A stretch of DNA of 46,647 nt from the NCBI GenBank assembly GCA_040880805.1, contig JBBDHW010000009.1:1-46647 (forward strand), read 5' to 3'. A program made the position numbers and the translations under genes. The notes below the pieces were generated by a model. That model was given only the letters and a program-made list of their open reading frames with translations, did no database searches and was not told the origin of the DNA. Position 1 is the first letter of the stretch. Each line of letters opens with the position of its first letter. Below, piece by piece: positions 8,256-16,780 of the stretch. Source of the DNA: Acidimicrobiia bacterium. Its GTDB lineage: Bacteria; Actinomycetota; Acidimicrobiia; IMCC26256; DASPTH01.

Positions 8256-9166
8256 GGCCCTGCCGAATCTGCGACTCGACGCGGTCGGCGCGCGCGCATG
8301 TCGCGACCGAGCGGATGTTCGGCATGGGCGGCACGTTCGTCTACGACGAGTGTGCAGGCTGCGAGAGCCTGAGCCTCCGCAGCGTTCCCGACGACCTCTC
8401 GGAGTATTACCCGGCCGGGTACTACAGCTACGGGACGAAGCCCGAGCTCTCAGTTGGTCGGCGGTTCGCCTTGCGCGCGTTGCTGTTCCGGGCCGGAGGC
8501 CGGCACCTGGCACCGCTGGCACCGGGGCGCTACCGCGCACTGGCGCGGGGCGGCGTGCACCGCGACAGTCGGATCCTCGACGTCGGCGGCGGCGACGGTC
8601 GGCTCGTCGACGAGCTTCGGTCAGCGGGACTCGAAGGCGACTCCACCGTGGTGGATCCCTACGCCACCGCCGATCGAACCGCGCTCGGATCACCCATCGT
8701 GCGCGACGAGTTAACGTCGGTCACCGGAACGTTCGACATCGTGATGTTTCATCATTCCCTGGAGCATCACGACGATCCGCGTGCGACGCTTCGCGCGGCG
8801 CACGGCCTCCTCGCTCACGACGGTGCGCTCGTCGTCCGAATGCCCACGGTCTCCTCCGAGTGTTGGAGACGGTACGGCGTGCACTGGATCGAGCTCGACG
8901 CGCCGCGGCACCTCGTCGTGCCGAGTGAACAGGGCCTCACACGACTGCTCGGCGACGTCGGGTTCCGCGTCGAACGAAGCTGGCGCGATGGCGAGAGCTT
9001 CCAGCTCTGGGGCAGCGAGCTATACCGGCGCGGCGTCGCATACGTCGGTGCCGACCCTCGCACCTACTTTTCTCCCAAGGAGTTACGACGCTTCGCACGA
9101 GAGACGCGCCGGCTGAACCGCATCGGCGAGGGTGGCCGCCTCGCGCTCATTGCACGCAAGGCATGA
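8252..9166 (+). CDS. Class I SAM-dependent methyltransferase with N-terminal zinc-ribbon-like motif
   Basis: The 304-aa product has a CxxC pair at the N-terminus (CRIC) and a second CxxC (CAGC) about 30 residues later, a probable zinc-binding knuckle found in sugar-modifying methyltransferases. The SAM fold follows: motif I ILDVGGGDGRLVDEL, an acidic motif II region, and FDIVMFHHSLEHHDDP. The C-terminal half contains the RHLVVPSEQGL segment typical of Methyltransf_23 enzymes. TTG 8252 is proposed because it overlaps the nadA TGA (TTGA) and places the CRIC motif right at the N-terminus; downstream ATG starts would remove it. The substrate is unknown; proximity to the glycan cluster suggests a sugar. 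Confidence 0.75.
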   Translation: MRPCRICDSTRSARAHVATERMFGMGGTFVYDECAGCESLSLRSVPDDLSEYYPAGYYSYGTKPELSVGRRFALRALLFRAGGRHLAPLAPGRYRALARGGVHRDSRILDVGGGDGRLVDELRSAGLEGDSTVVDPYATADRTALGSPIVRDELTSVTGTFDIVMFHHSLEHHDDPRATLRAAHGLLAHDGALVVRMPTVSSECWRRYGVHWIELDAPRHLVVPSEQGLTRLLGDVGFRVERSWRDGESFQLWGSELYRRGVAYVGADPRTYFSPKELRRFARETRRLNRIGEGGRLALIARKA

Positions 9167-9180
9167 GCCTCGCTCAACCC

Positions 9181-10068
9181 TCAGTACGCGCGCTCGAGCA
9201 GCGTCCCTCGCGCCGCGCGCGCGACGACCGAAGGCGGTGCTCCGTCGCCCCACGCCCGGCGCACGATCGAGACGAGAGACGGGAGTGCCGCGACCCGTCG
9301 GAGAAGGGGACGGTGGACCGTTCGAAAGACGCGCCATCCGCATGCCAGATGGGTCTCGGCGAACAGCTCGACGCCCAGCCATCGGAGCAACTCCCGGGTT
9401 CCGCCGTCCATCTCGCTTCCCGCTGCGCCCGCGTGGGCCGCGACCACATCGGGTGCGAAAGCGTTGGAGTAGCCCGCGGCCCCGAGGCGATGCCACAAGT
9501 CCAGATCCTCTGCATACAGGAAGTAGCGCTCGTCGAAGCCGCCAATCGCGGCAAAGGCGTCGCGTGCGACGAGCAGCAGCGCCGCGGTGCCGAATCGACG
9601 GCCATGCCCGCGAACTCTTCGAGCCATGCCCTCAGAACCCAACGCGTTGTTTCGTGGCCCCCGACGGACAGACCGACGCGACAGGTATGCCTCCCGCGCG
9701 GGCGACGGGTAGTGAAAGCCGCGCTCACGGATGAAGCGACCGGTGGAGATGGCGGGCGCGAGCGCACCGGTACCGGGCGTCACGAGCTCGGCGAGGCTGA
9801 CAATCGCCTCGGGCTCGATGTCAACGTCGGGATTGTGCAGGCAGACGGTTCGGACGGTCGACGGCAGCGCGGCGACTGCACTGTTGCAGGCAGCGCCGAA
9901 GCCGACGTTGCCTCCGGTCGGAACACTCGGGACGTGTGGCGCGTGGAATTCGCCACTGTTGTCCGCGACCAAGACCGGTACGCCTTTCGCCAGCAGGCGC
10001 GCCGCGCGCGGTTCGATCATCTCGCGGCATCGGTAGTTGACGAACACGACCGCCACGTCGTCTCTCAT
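9181..10068 (-). CDS. Family 2 glycosyltransferase (rhamnosyltransferase-like)
   Basis: GT-A fold sugar transferase, probably acting on a lipid-linked glycan at the inner membrane face. The 295-aa product starts VAVVFVNYRC, has the nucleotide-sugar region VADNSG, GNVGFGAACN and HNPDVDIEP (acidic metal-binding site), and the late GGFDERYFLYAEDLDLWHR, typical of rhamnosyl- and galactofuranosyl-type GT2 enzymes. ATG 10068 overlaps the flippase stop (ATGA). It is the last gene of the cluster and converges with the methyltransferase gene, with only 14 nt between the stops. Confidence 0.87.
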   Translation of the reverse strand: MRDDVAVVFVNYRCREMIEPRAARLLAKGVPVLVADNSGEFHAPHVPSVPTGGNVGFGAACNSAVAALPSTVRTVCLHNPDVDIEPEAIVSLAELVTPGTGALAPAISTGRFIRERGFHYPSPAREAYLSRRSVRRGPRNNALGSEGMARRVRGHGRRFGTAALLLVARDAFAAIGGFDERYFLYAEDLDLWHRLGAAGYSNAFAPDVVAAHAGAAGSEMDGGTRELLRWLGVELFAETHLACGWRVFRTVHRPLLRRVAALPSLVSIVRRAWGDGAPPSVVARAARGTLLERAY

Positions 10069-11321
10069 GCGAGCACCTGCCAGAGTGCCGTCGCGGCGAC
10101 GGCAAGTACACACGCAAGGACGGCGGCCCGTTCGAGCCATGTCGGTGCAGCGATACCGTCGGTTCGCTCCGCGGTTCGGCGCAGCAACGTGATACCCACG
10201 ATCCACGCGATGCTCACGCTGGCGACGAATGCCGAGAAGCCGAACCAGGCTGCGATCGAGTAGGCGACGCTGAATCCGAGCAGCCGCTCCAGCTCCCAGC
10301 CCACGAGCCGACGTGTGTTCCCTCCGGTGATCGCGAGCGCGCCCGCCTGACCGGCGATCATCCGCCACGGCAGCGCGATGGCGAGCACGGCCGCGGTAGG
10401 TCCCACCTGGGCCCACTGCTGCCCGAGCAGGTTGGCGAGCACCGGGGCGCACACGGCCACGGCGAGCCCCGCCGCGGCGCCGAGCACGAACAGCGGCCTG
10501 ACATAGCGCCCGTAGCGCAGCTCCCGCGCGGCGGCGTCGTCAACACTTGCCAGTTCCGCGACCGCCGTTCGCGAAGCCACGTAGGCCACCGTCGCCGGTA
10601 CGCCGACGGCCAATCGATATGCAATCGAGTAGACGGAGAATGCGCTGGGCCCGAGCATGATGGCGACGAGGAGATAGTCGACGTTGGCGATGGCGAACGC
10701 GAGTGCCTGCGTGACCCACAGCGCGCCGATCTCGCCGGCAACGCCATCGCGAGCAAACACATCTTCATGGCTCCGCGCGATTAGTGCCTCGAGCACGTGC
10801 TTGGTGACGAGCCCGCCGCCGATGACGGCCAAGGCGAGCGAGCCGTGTGCAAACGCCACGGCCAAGCCGGCGAAGCAGACGGAGCCGACCAATTCCGCGC
10901 TCGCTGCACGCGCCCCTCTCCCCCGATTGATCGCCGACGCCTTCTCCACGAACGCTTCCGAAGAGCTCCACCAGATCGCCGCGCTCGCGGCGATCAGCAA
11001 TCCCGTGTCACCCGCAACTGCCGATCCGACGAGCACCCCGACGACGAGCACGACCCCGTTCAGCAATCGCATGCGGCGCCGAACCGCCGTTGCCACGTGC
11101 AGCTGAACCGGGCAACGCAGCGCGGCAAGCCCGACCCCGAAGTCCGACAGGGTCACTGCCGCCGAGTTGACGACGAACAGCACACCGATGGGCGCGAAGG
11201 CGAGCGTGCCGAGCCGCGCCGCGAGGAGCAGCGACACACCACCCAGTGCGCACTGCTCCACGACCCTGCTGACGAGAAGCGCGGGGAACCGCGTCGGGCG
11301 CGCGGCGGTCCGGGTCTTCAT
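10065..11321 (-). CDS. Polysaccharide flippase-like membrane protein (Wzx/MATE-like)
   Basis: A 418-aa multi-helix membrane protein with alternating hydrophobic helices over its whole length, including the internal segment YLLVAIMLGPSAFSVYSIAY seen in Wzx/O-antigen flippases of the MVF superfamily. Its predicted role is to flip undecaprenyl-linked oligosaccharide across the membrane. ATG 11321 lies one base after the stop of the upstream glycosyltransferase. It is placed between two glycosyltransferases, which supports the role, but the family is assigned from topology and context rather than catalytic residues. Confidence 0.75.
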   Translation of the reverse strand: MKTRTAARPTRFPALLVSRVVEQCALGGVSLLLAARLGTLAFAPIGVLFVVNSAAVTLSDFGVGLAALRCPVQLHVATAVRRRMRLLNGVVLVVGVLVGSAVAGDTGLLIAASAAIWWSSSEAFVEKASAINRGRGARAASAELVGSVCFAGLAVAFAHGSLALAVIGGGLVTKHVLEALIARSHEDVFARDGVAGEIGALWVTQALAFAIANVDYLLVAIMLGPSAFSVYSIAYRLAVGVPATVAYVASRTAVAELASVDDAAARELRYGRYVRPLFVLGAAAGLAVAVCAPVLANLLGQQWAQVGPTAAVLAIALPWRMIAGQAGALAITGGNTRRLVGWELERLLGFSVAYSIAAWFGFSAFVASVSIAWIVGITLLRRTAERTDGIAAPTWLERAAVLACVLAVAATALWQVLA

Positions 11322-11322
11322 C

Positions 11323-12321
11323 TCATCGACCACTGCGACGCGGCCGCACCGCTTCCGTCCAGGCGCCCACGAGCCAGCCGGCCGCGACCGCGCCCATCGC
11401 GGCCACTGCGCACGTCCGAACGCGCGGCCCACCCGACGGCCCGCTCGTGCCGACTTCCTCGACGAGAAACGCCGCCGCCACCGCGACTGCGGCCACGCCC
11501 AGGCGCCGGGGGACGACAGCCAGCGCCGTGAGACCGCCCACTGCGAGGATCGGCGCGCCGACCATGAGCACAGCTTGTCGAGGCCGCGGCCGATCGTGCG
11601 CGTGTCGCCAGTACTGCACCTTCGATCGCCCGAATCGCAGGTATTGACGGAACAGCCCGGCCAGCGATACGCGCGGTACGTACTCGACCGGGATCTCCGC
11701 GTCGAACCACACCATGCCGTGCTTCGCCAACCTGCGGTTGAGGTCGAAGTCCTGGTTGGTGGCGAAGCGCGGTGCCCACGATCCCAGCGAGCGAAGGTCG
11801 GCGGTCCGGAAGGCGCCGAGATAGACGGTGTCACTCTCACCGCTCCGCGCCCCCCTTCGATAGCGCGACCATCCCATCGCGTAGCGATTGTTGAGTGCGC
11901 GGGCGATACCTCTCGCGACGACGCTCTCGTCGGGCGGCACCGCGACCTGTGCGCCGCCGGCGACGATCACGTCGGACCGCTCGAGAATCGACACACACCG
12001 GCGCACGTAACCACGAGGGATCCGACTGCGCGCGTCGACCCGGCACAGCACCTCGCCACGAGCCAGCGAGAGTCCCGCGTTCAGGTTTCCGGGCGTGCCG
12101 CCGTGAGGACTCCGCACAACCTCGGTGCGCGCGAAGTCGGACCGATCGAGGAACTCCTTCGCGCGGACGTCGGTGGCATCGGCGCTCATGCCGTCGACCA
12201 CGACGATGACTTCGAGGAGATGGTGCGGATAGTCCTGCCCGAGGATCGACGCCAGGCAGTCGACGATCGAGCGCTCCTCGTCGCGCGCCGGAACGACAAC
12301 GGTGACGAACGACGCGGTCAT
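11323..12321 (-). CDS. Family 2 glycosyltransferase, ExoA-like, with C-terminal membrane segments
   Basis: The 332-aa product begins with the GT2 nucleotide-binding strand FVTVVVPARDEERSIVDCL, then EVIVVVDGMSADAT, the acidic site RVDARSRIP, and the acceptor-side motif ATNQDFDLNRRL. The last 80 residues are hydrophobic and form two to three membrane helices, as in ExoA-type enzymes that extend lipid-linked chains. ATG 12321 overlaps the stop of the glycosylphosphotransferase gene (ATGA). Upstream and downstream genes are the initiating transferase and the flippase. Confidence 0.87.
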   Translation of the reverse strand: MTASFVTVVVPARDEERSIVDCLASILGQDYPHHLLEVIVVVDGMSADATDVRAKEFLDRSDFARTEVVRSPHGGTPGNLNAGLSLARGEVLCRVDARSRIPRGYVRRCVSILERSDVIVAGGAQVAVPPDESVVARGIARALNNRYAMGWSRYRRGARSGESDTVYLGAFRTADLRSLGSWAPRFATNQDFDLNRRLAKHGMVWFDAEIPVEYVPRVSLAGLFRQYLRFGRSKVQYWRHAHDRPRPRQAVLMVGAPILAVGGLTALAVVPRRLGVAAVAVAAAFLVEEVGTSGPSGGPRVRTCAVAAMGAVAAGWLVGAWTEAVRPRRSGR

Positions 12322-13664
12322 CGCCCCTCCCTGCCGATGACCGACCGAAGCGTGCGCCCGACGATGCGCAGGTCGAGACTCAGGCTCTGGCGCCGGAGGT
12401 AATAGAACTCGTACTGGAGCTTCTCGAGCGTCTCTTCCTCGCTCCCTGCGTATCCCAACTTCACCTGGGCCCAGCCGGTGAGACCCGGCCGCACAAGATG
12501 GCGGAGCCGGTAGAAGGGAAGCTTGTCGGCAAGCTCGCTCACGAGCTGCGGTTGCTCCGGCCGCGGGCCGACAACCGACAATTCGCCGCGCAGCACGTTG
12601 ACGATCTGCGGGAGCTCGTCGAGGTGCGTTCGGCGCAGGACACGACCGAACGGCGTCACACGCGCGTCGTCCTCCGCGGTCCAGTTGCTGGCCTGCTCGT
12701 CGGGCACGCACCGCATCGTCCGAAATTTCAGGATCTCGAAGGTCGTCGCGTTGCGTCCCGTCCGCGGTTGCCGGAAGAGCAATGGCCCACGGTTGGCGAT
12801 GAGATCACCGACGAGCACGATCGGCGTGAGAACCGCGAGTGCCACGAGCCCCAGGGTCGCGAGCGCGACGTCGAGCAGACGCTTCACCCGTGCGTAGCGC
12901 GCCGCGTGCAGCTCGCCGATGTCGAAGAGAAGCGAAACGCGTTCGAGCTCGCCGATCGGGAGCTTGCCGAGCCACTGCTCGTAGAACAACGACAGCGTGC
13001 GGATGCGCACCCCGTCTTCGTGGAGGATCGATGCCTGGGTGACGATGTCGTCGTCGGCCTGCGCAGCTCGACTGAGCACGACGACCGTCGCGTCCTCGGC
13101 GCGCGCAGCCTCCAACAACGGCCGCCGCGGCGGCATGCTCGTCGACGCCGCCGCACCGACGGGCAGGCATCCCAGGAGCACCGCCGCGCGCTCGGGCGCG
13201 CGCTCGAGCTCGGCTTCGAGGGTACTGACCTCGTCGGGCTCCGCCACCACGACGACCCGATCGCGCGCGCTCGCGCGTGTGTGCGCGTCGCGAGCGAGAA
13301 AGGAACACAGCACGTACCAGGGAACGAGAATCACGGCACTACCGAGCACGACGAACCGAGGGAGCAGCGCGTCTCCCGCGAACAGCTGGACCACCGATAC
13401 CGTGATCGCCGCCGTCACGGTCGTGCCCACGGCCGCGACCAGCGCGGCCCGACGCGTGCGCGCCTGCTCGGGAAGACCGAACCCGTACGCGGTGATCGAC
13501 AGGAGAAGCACATACCCGAGCGACCACGCGAACCGCGACGAACCGGACCACGAGTACGCATGCGCGACCGCGTGCGCCTTGCTCAGACCGGCGACGCAGA
13601 CCGCCGTCCCGAGATAGAGCGCGATGCGTGCGGGTCGGCTCACCCCTGATTCATCGACGGCCAA
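12318..13664 (-). CDS. Polyprenyl glycosylphosphotransferase (initiating sugar transferase)
   Basis: Transfers sugar-1-phosphate to undecaprenyl phosphate, the first committed step of the cluster. The 448-aa product has about four N-terminal membrane helices, a CoA-binding-like middle domain, and a C-terminal PF02397 domain: the membrane re-entrant helix KRLLDVALATLGLVAL, then FRQPRTGRNATTFEILKFRTM, RRTHLDELPQIVNVLRGELS, VGPRPEQPQ and RPGLTGWAQVKLGY. Start TTG 13664 follows the previous stop by 5 nt; GTG 13643 is an alternative. The catalytic domain is complete. Confidence 0.93.
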   Translation of the reverse strand: MAVDESGVSRPARIALYLGTAVCVAGLSKAHAVAHAYSWSGSSRFAWSLGYVLLLSITAYGFGLPEQARTRRAALVAAVGTTVTAAITVSVVQLFAGDALLPRFVVLGSAVILVPWYVLCSFLARDAHTRASARDRVVVVAEPDEVSTLEAELERAPERAAVLLGCLPVGAAASTSMPPRRPLLEAARAEDATVVVLSRAAQADDDIVTQASILHEDGVRIRTLSLFYEQWLGKLPIGELERVSLLFDIGELHAARYARVKRLLDVALATLGLVALAVLTPIVLVGDLIANRGPLLFRQPRTGRNATTFEILKFRTMRCVPDEQASNWTAEDDARVTPFGRVLRRTHLDELPQIVNVLRGELSVVGPRPEQPQLVSELADKLPFYRLRHLVRPGLTGWAQVKLGYAGSEEETLEKLQYEFYYLRRQSLSLDLRIVGRTLRSVIGREGR

Positions 13665-13669
13665 GGCCT

Positions 13670-15418
13670 TCAGGGTGAGGTCAAATCGCGGTAGGTCACG
13701 ACCTGGAGCCGCAGGATCCGGCGTATCTCGAGCGGTTGGGTGTCGACCCGTGAGAACCGACCGAGGCGGCCCGGCAGTTTCCGCCCGGTCGGCGCAACCA
13801 CGGCCACCTCACGGTCACCCGCACCCTCGACGATGCGAGCGGCCCGGCGCAGTTGCTCGTCCGACACTGCCGTGAGCCAATGCCGGTTGGGCTCGTAGAA
13901 GGCGCCGCCTTCCCGGAGGAGATGTCCCTCGAGCGAGATCACCGCCTGGTCGTGCCGGTCGACCAACGTCTCGATCCCGTCGGCGACCGCATGCGACCTC
14001 TCGGAGAGCCAGCCGAGCCCAAATGCAGTGACCAGCACCGACATGGCGACGAGCGCCGCGAAGGCGAAACGGCTCCGAGCGACCACCACCGTCGCCACAA
14101 CGGCCAACAACGCACCTGACAAGAGCTCGTAGCGGCCTCCCCATTGAGGCGCCGCGCCTCCTGAGTACTGAAATGCCCACACGAGAGGAAGTGCCGCGCA
14201 CGCGACGACCATCGGAAATCCGCTGCGTCGTCGCCATCCGAGCGCGACACCGGCCGCGGCGAACGGTGACGCGGTCAGCACGCCCGGAACGAAGCCGAGC
14301 CCGGCACGGGCGCGCAGCAGCACGAATGCGCCCGCGACGGCAAGTGCAGCAATCCCGACCAGGTCGACGCGCTCGTTGCTGTTCAGCAGCCGCCACGCTC
14401 CGTACGCCACGAGCAGTACCACCAGCCCACCGATGATCCAGTCGAGCGGAGTGGCGAAGCCGTCGAGGCCAATGAGGGTCGTCAGTGCCTCGCGGCCTCG
14501 CGTGGCCAGTGCCCCCGCTGCTGCTCGAGCCGTGCCGGTCACTCGGTTCGAGCGGAGCCCGGTACCAATCGTCACGTGCTCGAGGATCTGGTTCAGGAGG
14601 AGTATGACCGCGGCACCTCCCACGATCGCGAACCCAAGCGCGGTACTCCGGGCTATCGAGCGACGACGCATCGCAACGGTCGCGCACGCGACGGCTGTGC
14701 CGACGCCCAGGTACACGAGGGCTTCGGTCCGCATCGTCGCGGCGGCGCCGAACAACGCTCCGGCGGCCAAAGCTCCCCAGCAGCCCGCACGCGCCTCGGT
14801 AATGTCGAAGAGCAGCACGACACCCCAGAGCATGAGCGCAAGACCGAGCGAATGCTCCCAGAAATCGAGCGCGTAGATCGCAACTGGGCTGGCGAGGCCG
14901 ATCACCCAGAACGCCGTCCACCCACTCCCGGCGCCGAGCCGACGCGCCAGGGCACGCGCCGCGAAGGCGCTGAACACCGCACCCAGCATCGGCAGGAGCA
15001 GGATGGCACGGTCTCCCCCGATCCGGTACAACGGATATGCGGCGTACAGCATCGGCAAGGTTGTGACATTCACCCACTTCCCGCCGGTGCGGAACGTGTA
15101 GTAGAGCGGATGGAGCACGCCTGCCGGGTTTTCTCGCTCGGCCCAGTACCCGACCGCCGGATCGAGACCACCATGGCGTTCCATCATGTGAAGCGTCGCG
15201 AGCTTCCCGCCCGTGTCGGTCCCGAGCGTGCCGCGGGGATCGTTGAGCGTCAGCGACAAGCCGGCGTACACGACCAGGAGCAGGAGGCCGGCGATCACAG
15301 GGCGCTGCAACCAGTGCATCGAGTCGGGCCGCGGACGCGCAGCCCCTGGGGTCGCGACGTGTAACTGCTCGTTGGCCGAGGCCTTGCTCCGCGGTGTCTC
15401 CACCGCGGCGCCGGTCAC
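13670..15418 (-). CDS. Large multi-pass membrane protein, GT-C-like, unknown function
   Basis: A 582-aa protein with roughly ten to twelve membrane helices and a soluble C-terminus of about 110 residues. After the first helix it has LGTDTGGKLATLHMMERHGG, an acidic first-loop arrangement reminiscent of GT-C glycosyltransferases, which use lipid-linked sugar donors on the outer membrane face. I do not recognise a named family. GTG 15418 overlaps the upstream methyltransferase stop (GTGA). By position it could be the polymerase or modifying enzyme of the glycan made by this cluster. Confidence 0.75.
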   Translation of the reverse strand: MTGAAVETPRSKASANEQLHVATPGAARPRPDSMHWLQRPVIAGLLLLVVYAGLSLTLNDPRGTLGTDTGGKLATLHMMERHGGLDPAVGYWAERENPAGVLHPLYYTFRTGGKWVNVTTLPMLYAAYPLYRIGGDRAILLLPMLGAVFSAFAARALARRLGAGSGWTAFWVIGLASPVAIYALDFWEHSLGLALMLWGVVLLFDITEARAGCWGALAAGALFGAAATMRTEALVYLGVGTAVACATVAMRRRSIARSTALGFAIVGGAAVILLLNQILEHVTIGTGLRSNRVTGTARAAAGALATRGREALTTLIGLDGFATPLDWIIGGLVVLLVAYGAWRLLNSNERVDLVGIAALAVAGAFVLLRARAGLGFVPGVLTASPFAAAGVALGWRRRSGFPMVVACAALPLVWAFQYSGGAAPQWGGRYELLSGALLAVVATVVVARSRFAFAALVAMSVLVTAFGLGWLSERSHAVADGIETLVDRHDQAVISLEGHLLREGGAFYEPNRHWLTAVSDEQLRRAARIVEGAGDREVAVVAPTGRKLPGRLGRFSRVDTQPLEIRRILRLQVVTYRDLTSP

Positions 15419-16146
15419 TCCACGCGACGGGCGCGGATCAACATCAGCCGCGGGATTGCGGCCGCGTCGCGGTACTCCTGCGCCGAAGCGAGGAAGCCCG
15501 GCGGAGGCGGTGGTTCGTCCATGTCTTCGATCAGCAGACCCACCTCACCCATCACGTGTACGTATCGGCCTAATGGGCGGTGCATGAAGGGCAGATCGAT
15601 TCCAGGAGCTACCTGCTCGAGGGTCCCGTCGTCATGGATGTACGGGCCCACCCGCCAGTACTGCTCCTCGAGGATGTGGTCGTCGATCCAGCCGCTGCCG
15701 GGGGTTTGGAGGAGCGGGTGGTTCAGCAGGAGGAGGAAACGGCCACCCGGGGCGAGAACCCGAGCGATCTCGTGGATGCAGGGTTCGATCGGATCGATGT
15801 GCTCGATCACGAGGCACATCACGACCGCGTCGAAGGCGCCCGACGGGCACGGCAGGTCGTCAGCGACGGCTCGGGCGTAGAAGGGCCCGCCCGCCCGTTG
15901 CTTGGCAACCGTGATCTGCGCGTGAGTGGGATCGACGCCGACGACCACCGCGCCGAGCGCCGCCGCGCGGCGCGCGACCTGTCCCTCACCACATCCGATG
16001 TCGAGCACCCGACGCGTGCCGGCCAGGTGCCGGTCGATCAGCGGGAGGATCTGCTCCTCGTACTCGGGGTCGGCGCCGTCGGTGAACTCGCGCTGCCACC
16101 ACTCCGCGTGCTGCTCCCAGAGGGACGGGTCATCCACGTTCACCAC
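15415..16146 (-). CDS. Class I SAM-dependent methyltransferase
   Basis: The 243-aa product has SAM motif I RVLDIGCGEGQVARRAAALG, the acidic VVGVDPTHAQI, motif II FDAVVMCLVIEHIDP and VLAPGGRFLLLLNHP, a Methyltransf_11 arrangement. Start is uncertain: GTG 16146, 16143 and 16137 are clustered just before DDPSLWEQHAEWW, and the frame stays open upstream to 16329. Starting near 16146 leaves the two inverted repeats upstream as an untranslated leader. It is the first gene of the glycan operon, so its substrate is probably a sugar or lipid-linked sugar (inference). Confidence 0.82.
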   Translation of the reverse strand: MVNVDDPSLWEQHAEWWQREFTDGADPEYEEQILPLIDRHLAGTRRVLDIGCGEGQVARRAAALGAVVVGVDPTHAQITVAKQRAGGPFYARAVADDLPCPSGAFDAVVMCLVIEHIDPIEPCIHEIARVLAPGGRFLLLLNHPLLQTPGSGWIDDHILEEQYWRVGPYIHDDGTLEQVAPGIDLPFMHRPLGRYVHVMGEVGLLIEDMDEPPPPPGFLASAQEYRDAAAIPRLMLIRARRVE

Positions 16147-16174
16147 GCCATTCTCATGCACGCAGGTACGGTTC

Positions 16175-16194
16175 ACGGAACTCCGCAGTTCCGT
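16175..16194 (-). promoter_or_regulatory. Perfect hairpin in leader of glycan operon
   Basis: ACGGAACT (16175-16182) and AGTTCCGT (16187-16194) form 8 perfect pairs around a CCGC loop, about 30 nt before the probable start of the first glycan-cluster gene. It is either an operator for a dimeric regulator or an RNA hairpin in the leader. Confidence 0.4.
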
Positions 16195-16207
16195 ACGCAG
16201 CGCGGCG

Positions 16208-16254
16208 TTCTTTTGGCCTTCAGTCGCCGCTGAGCACATTGACGGCCAAAAGAA
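16208..16254 (-). promoter_or_regulatory. 11-bp inverted repeat upstream of glycan operon
   Basis: TTCTTTTGGCC (16208-16218) and GGCCAAAAGAA (16244-16254) are perfect complements separated by 25 nt. The A/T-rich arms stand out from the GC-rich surroundings. It sits directly upstream of the 16175-16194 hairpin. It could act as an operator, an attenuator, or a bidirectional terminator insulating the operon; the sequence alone does not decide. Confidence 0.4.
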
Positions 16255-16364
16255 TCGAACCCGTCTGACCGAGCGGTTCTGGCGCGTGGTTCGGTGACCT
16301 ACGAGTCGTCTCCGCTCCGGCAATCGCATGAGATCGACGCCGCAAGATCGATCTCTTGCTGAGA

Positions 16365-16613
16365 TCAGATTGTCGCACCGCGGAATGAATCGGGTGAGGT
16401 CTGCGAGGTGAGCCTCGTTTCAGTCGCCGAGTTTCGCGACCACTCGGCTCGTGATCCATCCGGCAGCCGATACGTGCGTGTGACGATGGGCAAGTGGCCC
16501 GCGTAGCCATCGACTTCGCGAAGCAACTCCCATCGCGTGATAGCCCGTTCGCCGTCATCGGCCACGCGCACGTGATTGCCCGATCTGGAGCGGGCCTGCT
16601 GATCCACTGACAT
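16365..16613 (-). pseudogene. Possible truncated NUDIX-hydrolase N-terminal fragment
   Basis: Between the glycan operon and uvrA (16147-16780) there is no complete gene. One reading frame from ATG 16613 encodes 82 aa whose middle (TRWELLREVDGY, then RTYRLPDGSRAEW) resembles the N-terminal strand region of ADP-ribose pyrophosphatase-type NUDIX proteins. The NUDIX box itself is missing because the frame ends at 16365, so if real it is a decayed or truncated gene. A small GATCTC/GAGATC hairpin (16350-16366) overlaps its end. The family match is by eye and weak. Confidence 0.25.
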
Positions 16614-16780
16614 GGCGCTCCCGGGACGTCGGAGATTTGTGACGAAGGCGACGGTCGAGGTCGCGGAAGAGCGACTATGGAGGCGAACCTCACGCCGCCG
16701 CAGGCGGCCTTCTCGGCGAGCGGGACGACGTCGGAGCGATGAGGTGAGCTCGTGCCGGCGCCGTTGAGGCAGCAAGCGGG

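Noticed and set aside
16244-16275. tRNA T-loop-like GGTTCGATTC on the minus strand
   Set aside because: The flanking bases do not form a T stem and no acceptor, D or anticodon arm can be folded around it.
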